A stretch of 64,000 nucleotides of DNA, from positions 3,100,001-3,164,000 of the forward strand of contig NZ_WVHL01000005.1 in the NCBI RefSeq assembly GCF_009861525.1, written 5' to 3'. Positions 62,690-64,000 of this stretch are shown in pieces. Each line of letters starts with the position of its first letter. The stretch's first letter is position 1. Position numbers and translations under genes: made by a program. The notes under the pieces were generated by a model. It saw only the letters and a program-made list of their open reading frames with translations, was not told the DNA's origin and made no database searches. This DNA is from Pseudomonas sp. LD120. GTDB taxonomy: Bacteria; Pseudomonadota; Gammaproteobacteria; Pseudomonadales; Pseudomonadaceae.

Positions 62690-62793
62690 GTAGGAGCCGG
62701 CTTGCCGGCGAGGAGGCCGGCCCTGGCGCCGTGAATCCTGGGTCAGGTCTGCGGTGTCTGTCAGGACGCCTTCGCTGGCAAGCCAGCTGCCAC
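62690..62793. repeat. REP pair
   Basis: GTAGGAGCCGGCTTGCCGGC (62690 on) and its inverse CTTCGCTGGCAAGCCAGCT (62770 on), within the 214 bases between ykvA-like and yedE-like genes. No other feature seen in that interval. Confidence 0.85.
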
Positions 62794-62813
62794 AGTGCCG
62801 CTGGGAGTACGGG

Positions 62814-63233
62814 TCAGGACTGGCGACGGGCCACCAGGTGCTGGAACAGCAGCATGCCCAGGAGCATGGCCAGGACGAACACCCAGGCTTGCCAGTGCCC
62901 GCCCGGCAACAGCACCAGGGCCGGCCCCGGGCAGATCCCGGCGATGCCCCAGCCGACGCCGAACAGCAGGCTGCCACCGATCAGGCGCCGATCGACACTG
63001 CGCTTGGCGGGAATCTGCATGGGGGCCCCGAGCAGCGAGCGCGAGCGGCCCATGGCCCAATGGAAGGGCCACCAGGCCGCCGCGATGGCGCCGAGCATCA
63101 CCAGCACCAGGGACGGGTCCCAGGTGCCCGCCAGATCGAGAAAGCCCAAGACCTTGGCCGGGTTGGCCATACCCGCCAGCAAAAGGCCAATGCCGAACAG
63201 CAGGCCGGCGATAAAAGCGCTGAGTTTTCTCAT
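62814..63233 (-). CDS. YeeE/YedE-family (DUF6691) transport protein, second subunit
   Basis: A 139-residue, four-helix membrane protein. GLLFGIGLLLAGMANPAKV and GVGWGIAGICPGPALVLLPG are the half-site motifs of the thiosulfate/sulfur-compound channel family (TsuA/PmpB-like). ATG at 63233 overlaps the stop of the preceding subunit in its restored frame (ATGA). Probably part of sulfur-compound uptake, in line with the TauE/SafE gene nearby. Confidence 0.88.
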   Translation of the reverse strand: MRKLSAFIAGLLFGIGLLLAGMANPAKVLGFLDLAGTWDPSLVLVMLGAIAAAWWPFHWAMGRSRSLLGAPMQIPAKRSVDRRLIGGSLLFGVGWGIAGICPGPALVLLPGGHWQAWVFVLAMLLGMLLFQHLVARRQS

Positions 63234-63651
63234 GGCAGCAGCCCCAGTTCGTGGCGCAGCCGGTGCCCATGAAGCACAGGGTGGCGATGATCGAGCGTGG
63301 CGACAGTCGGGAAATACCGCAGACCCCGTGGCCGCTGGTGCAACCGGCGCCGTAGCGGGTACCGATGCCCACCAGCAGGCCGGCGCTGATCAGGCCGAGC
63401 AGACCGCCCTGGAACTCGGCGACGGGCAGGGCGTGAAACAGGCCCCAGAGCAGCGGCGCCAGCAGCAGCCCGAGGATGAACAGGGCTTTCTCGCCCCAGC
63501 CGTCGCTGCCCGGTTGCAGCAGGCTGCCGAGCAGGCCGCTGATTCCGGCGATGCGCCCGTTGGCGACGATCAACGCGCCCCCGGCCAGGGCCGAGCCCGG
63601 GGTGAAATGTGCGGCGTCAAAGAGTATATCGATTTCCTCTGCATGGCCCAT
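63230..63651 (-). pseudogene. YeeE/YedE-family protein, first subunit, damaged
   Basis: Family motif RYGAGCTSGHGVCGISRLS is intact. The N-terminal helix is shortened: ALAGGALI runs directly into VANGRIAGISG where relatives have about eight more residues. Near the C-terminus FMGTG jumps to a tail out of frame; the other frame reads RHELGLLP and stops at 63230, overlapping the next ATG. This suggests a deletion of a length not divisible by three around 63255-63270. Two start codons (63651 or 63672) are possible. Confidence 0.75.
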
Positions 63652-63719
63652 GCTGGTGCAGGGGCCGGTCATGGCTCAGGCATTTCCACCGCGCAACCGC
63701 AGCGTCGGTGCGTACGCCG

Positions 63720-63785
63720 TCGCCGGCCAGCCAGCGCCTACAGGTGGTGTGTACCCGCTGCTGTAGAAGCCGGCTTGCCGGCGAA
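63720..63785. repeat. REP pair
   Basis: TCGCCGGCCAGCCAGCGCCT (63720 on) and its inverse GTAGAAGCCGGCTTGCCGGC (63763 on), between the yedE-like and TauE/SafE-like genes. Confidence 0.85.
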
Positions 63786-63791
63786 AGGGCT

Positions 63792-64000
63792 TCAATGGGG
63801 CAACCAGCCCAAGGCCGCGCTTGCCAGCAGCAGGGCTGCCAGGATGCCGGTGATGGCAAATAGTTGTTGCAAGCGCGGTCCCGCCAGGTGCCTGGCCAGT
63901 TGCCGTCCTGCGACCAGGCCCACCACCGCGCCCAGGGCAAAGGGCGCGCCCACCGCCCAGTGCATCACCCCACTGAGGCTGGCGGTGATCACGCTGCCCA
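63792..64000 (-). CDS. TauE/SafE-family sulfite exporter, partial at right edge
   Basis: The C-terminal ~69 residues of a membrane protein continuing beyond the window: SGVMHWAVGAPFALGAVVGL and LAGPRLQQLFAITGILAALL with two hydrophobic helices, ending GWLPH. This is the usual end of TauE/SafE (DUF81) carriers, which move sulfite or organosulfonates across the membrane. Start not visible. Confidence 0.8.
   Translation of the reverse strand, partial: GSVITASLSGVMHWAVGAPFALGAVVGLVAGRQLARHLAGPRLQQLFAITGILAALLLASAALGWLPH

Noticed and set aside
1..64000. tRNA or rRNA genes
   Set aside because: None recognised by eye; no conserved TPsiC (GGTTCGAATCC-type) box with acceptor stem found.

Overview
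The window looks like chromosomal DNA from a fluorescent Pseudomonas (P. fluorescens / P. protegens / P. chlororaphis type). The GC content is high throughout. Nearly every recognisable gene has its closest remembered relatives in Pseudomonas: the bkdR-bkdA1A2B-lpdV operon, an OprD porin, a RocR-like regulator and a PreT/PreA pyrimidine cluster. Pseudomonas-type REP elements (GTAGGAGC..GGCTTGCC..GCGAA) sit between genes. No tRNA, rRNA, CRISPR array or prophage was seen. Species assignment is inference.

Layout. 0-2.4 kb: three overlapping minus-strand genes (GNAT-like 'thermostable hemolysin', fatty-acyl AMP ligase, TenA/heme-oxygenase-fold protein cut by the edge). 2.6-7.6 kb: cytochrome b561, an AlkC-like repair protein with a DUF6602 protein, and a Kef-type antiporter. 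7.8-14.1 kb: an organic-acid locus (LysR, PrpF/GalD-like isomerase, frameshifted DctA carrier, CitMHS carrier, OprD porin). 14.1-19.5 kb: M48 protease, LemA, an orphan immunity-like pair (DUF4265, Imm10), FKBP, NUDIX, diguanylate cyclase, LysE exporter. 19.6-23.5 kb: LysR, DUF1543, and a divergent ArsR / P450-monooxygenase unit. 23.5-28.7 kb: BvgS-like hybrid kinase divergent from a RocR-like EAL phosphodiesterase. 29.7-36.8 kb: ilvE and the branched-chain keto-acid dehydrogenase operon with bkdR. 36.8-46.7 kb: HD-GYP phosphodiesterase, an MCP relic, a DASS carrier, copCD, and an AraC/GH3/GPH sugar locus. 46.8-56.3 kb: reductive pyrimidine catabolism (TetR, preA, preT, hydA, NCS1 permease, amidohydrolase). 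56.3-64 kb: a small hypothetical gene behind a structured leader, a large nested inverted repeat, hicB with a frameshifted hicA next to an intact IS256-family element, a broken efflux porin, a YhcG-type nuclease gene, and damaged YedE plus TauE/SafE sulfur-transport genes.

How genes work together. IlvE would deaminate branched-chain amino acids and the Bkd complex would decarboxylate the resulting keto acids under BkdR. PreT/PreA reduce uracil/thymine, HydA opens the ring, the amidohydrolase removes the carbamoyl group, the NCS1 permease brings in substrate, and the TetR protein is the likely regulator. Three c-di-GMP enzymes (GGDEF, EAL, HD-GYP) are present. The right third carries several frameshifts or internal deletions (hicA, efflux porin, yedE) as well as dctA and the MCP relic further left. 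These could be real decay or uncorrected sequencing errors, and several of the findings depend on which.

No single locus is clearly a new system. The best candidates are the P450 that lacks both textbook motifs, the acyl-ligase/GNAT/diiron-fold operon, and the structured leader with a coupled small ORF upstream of the 89-aa gene.
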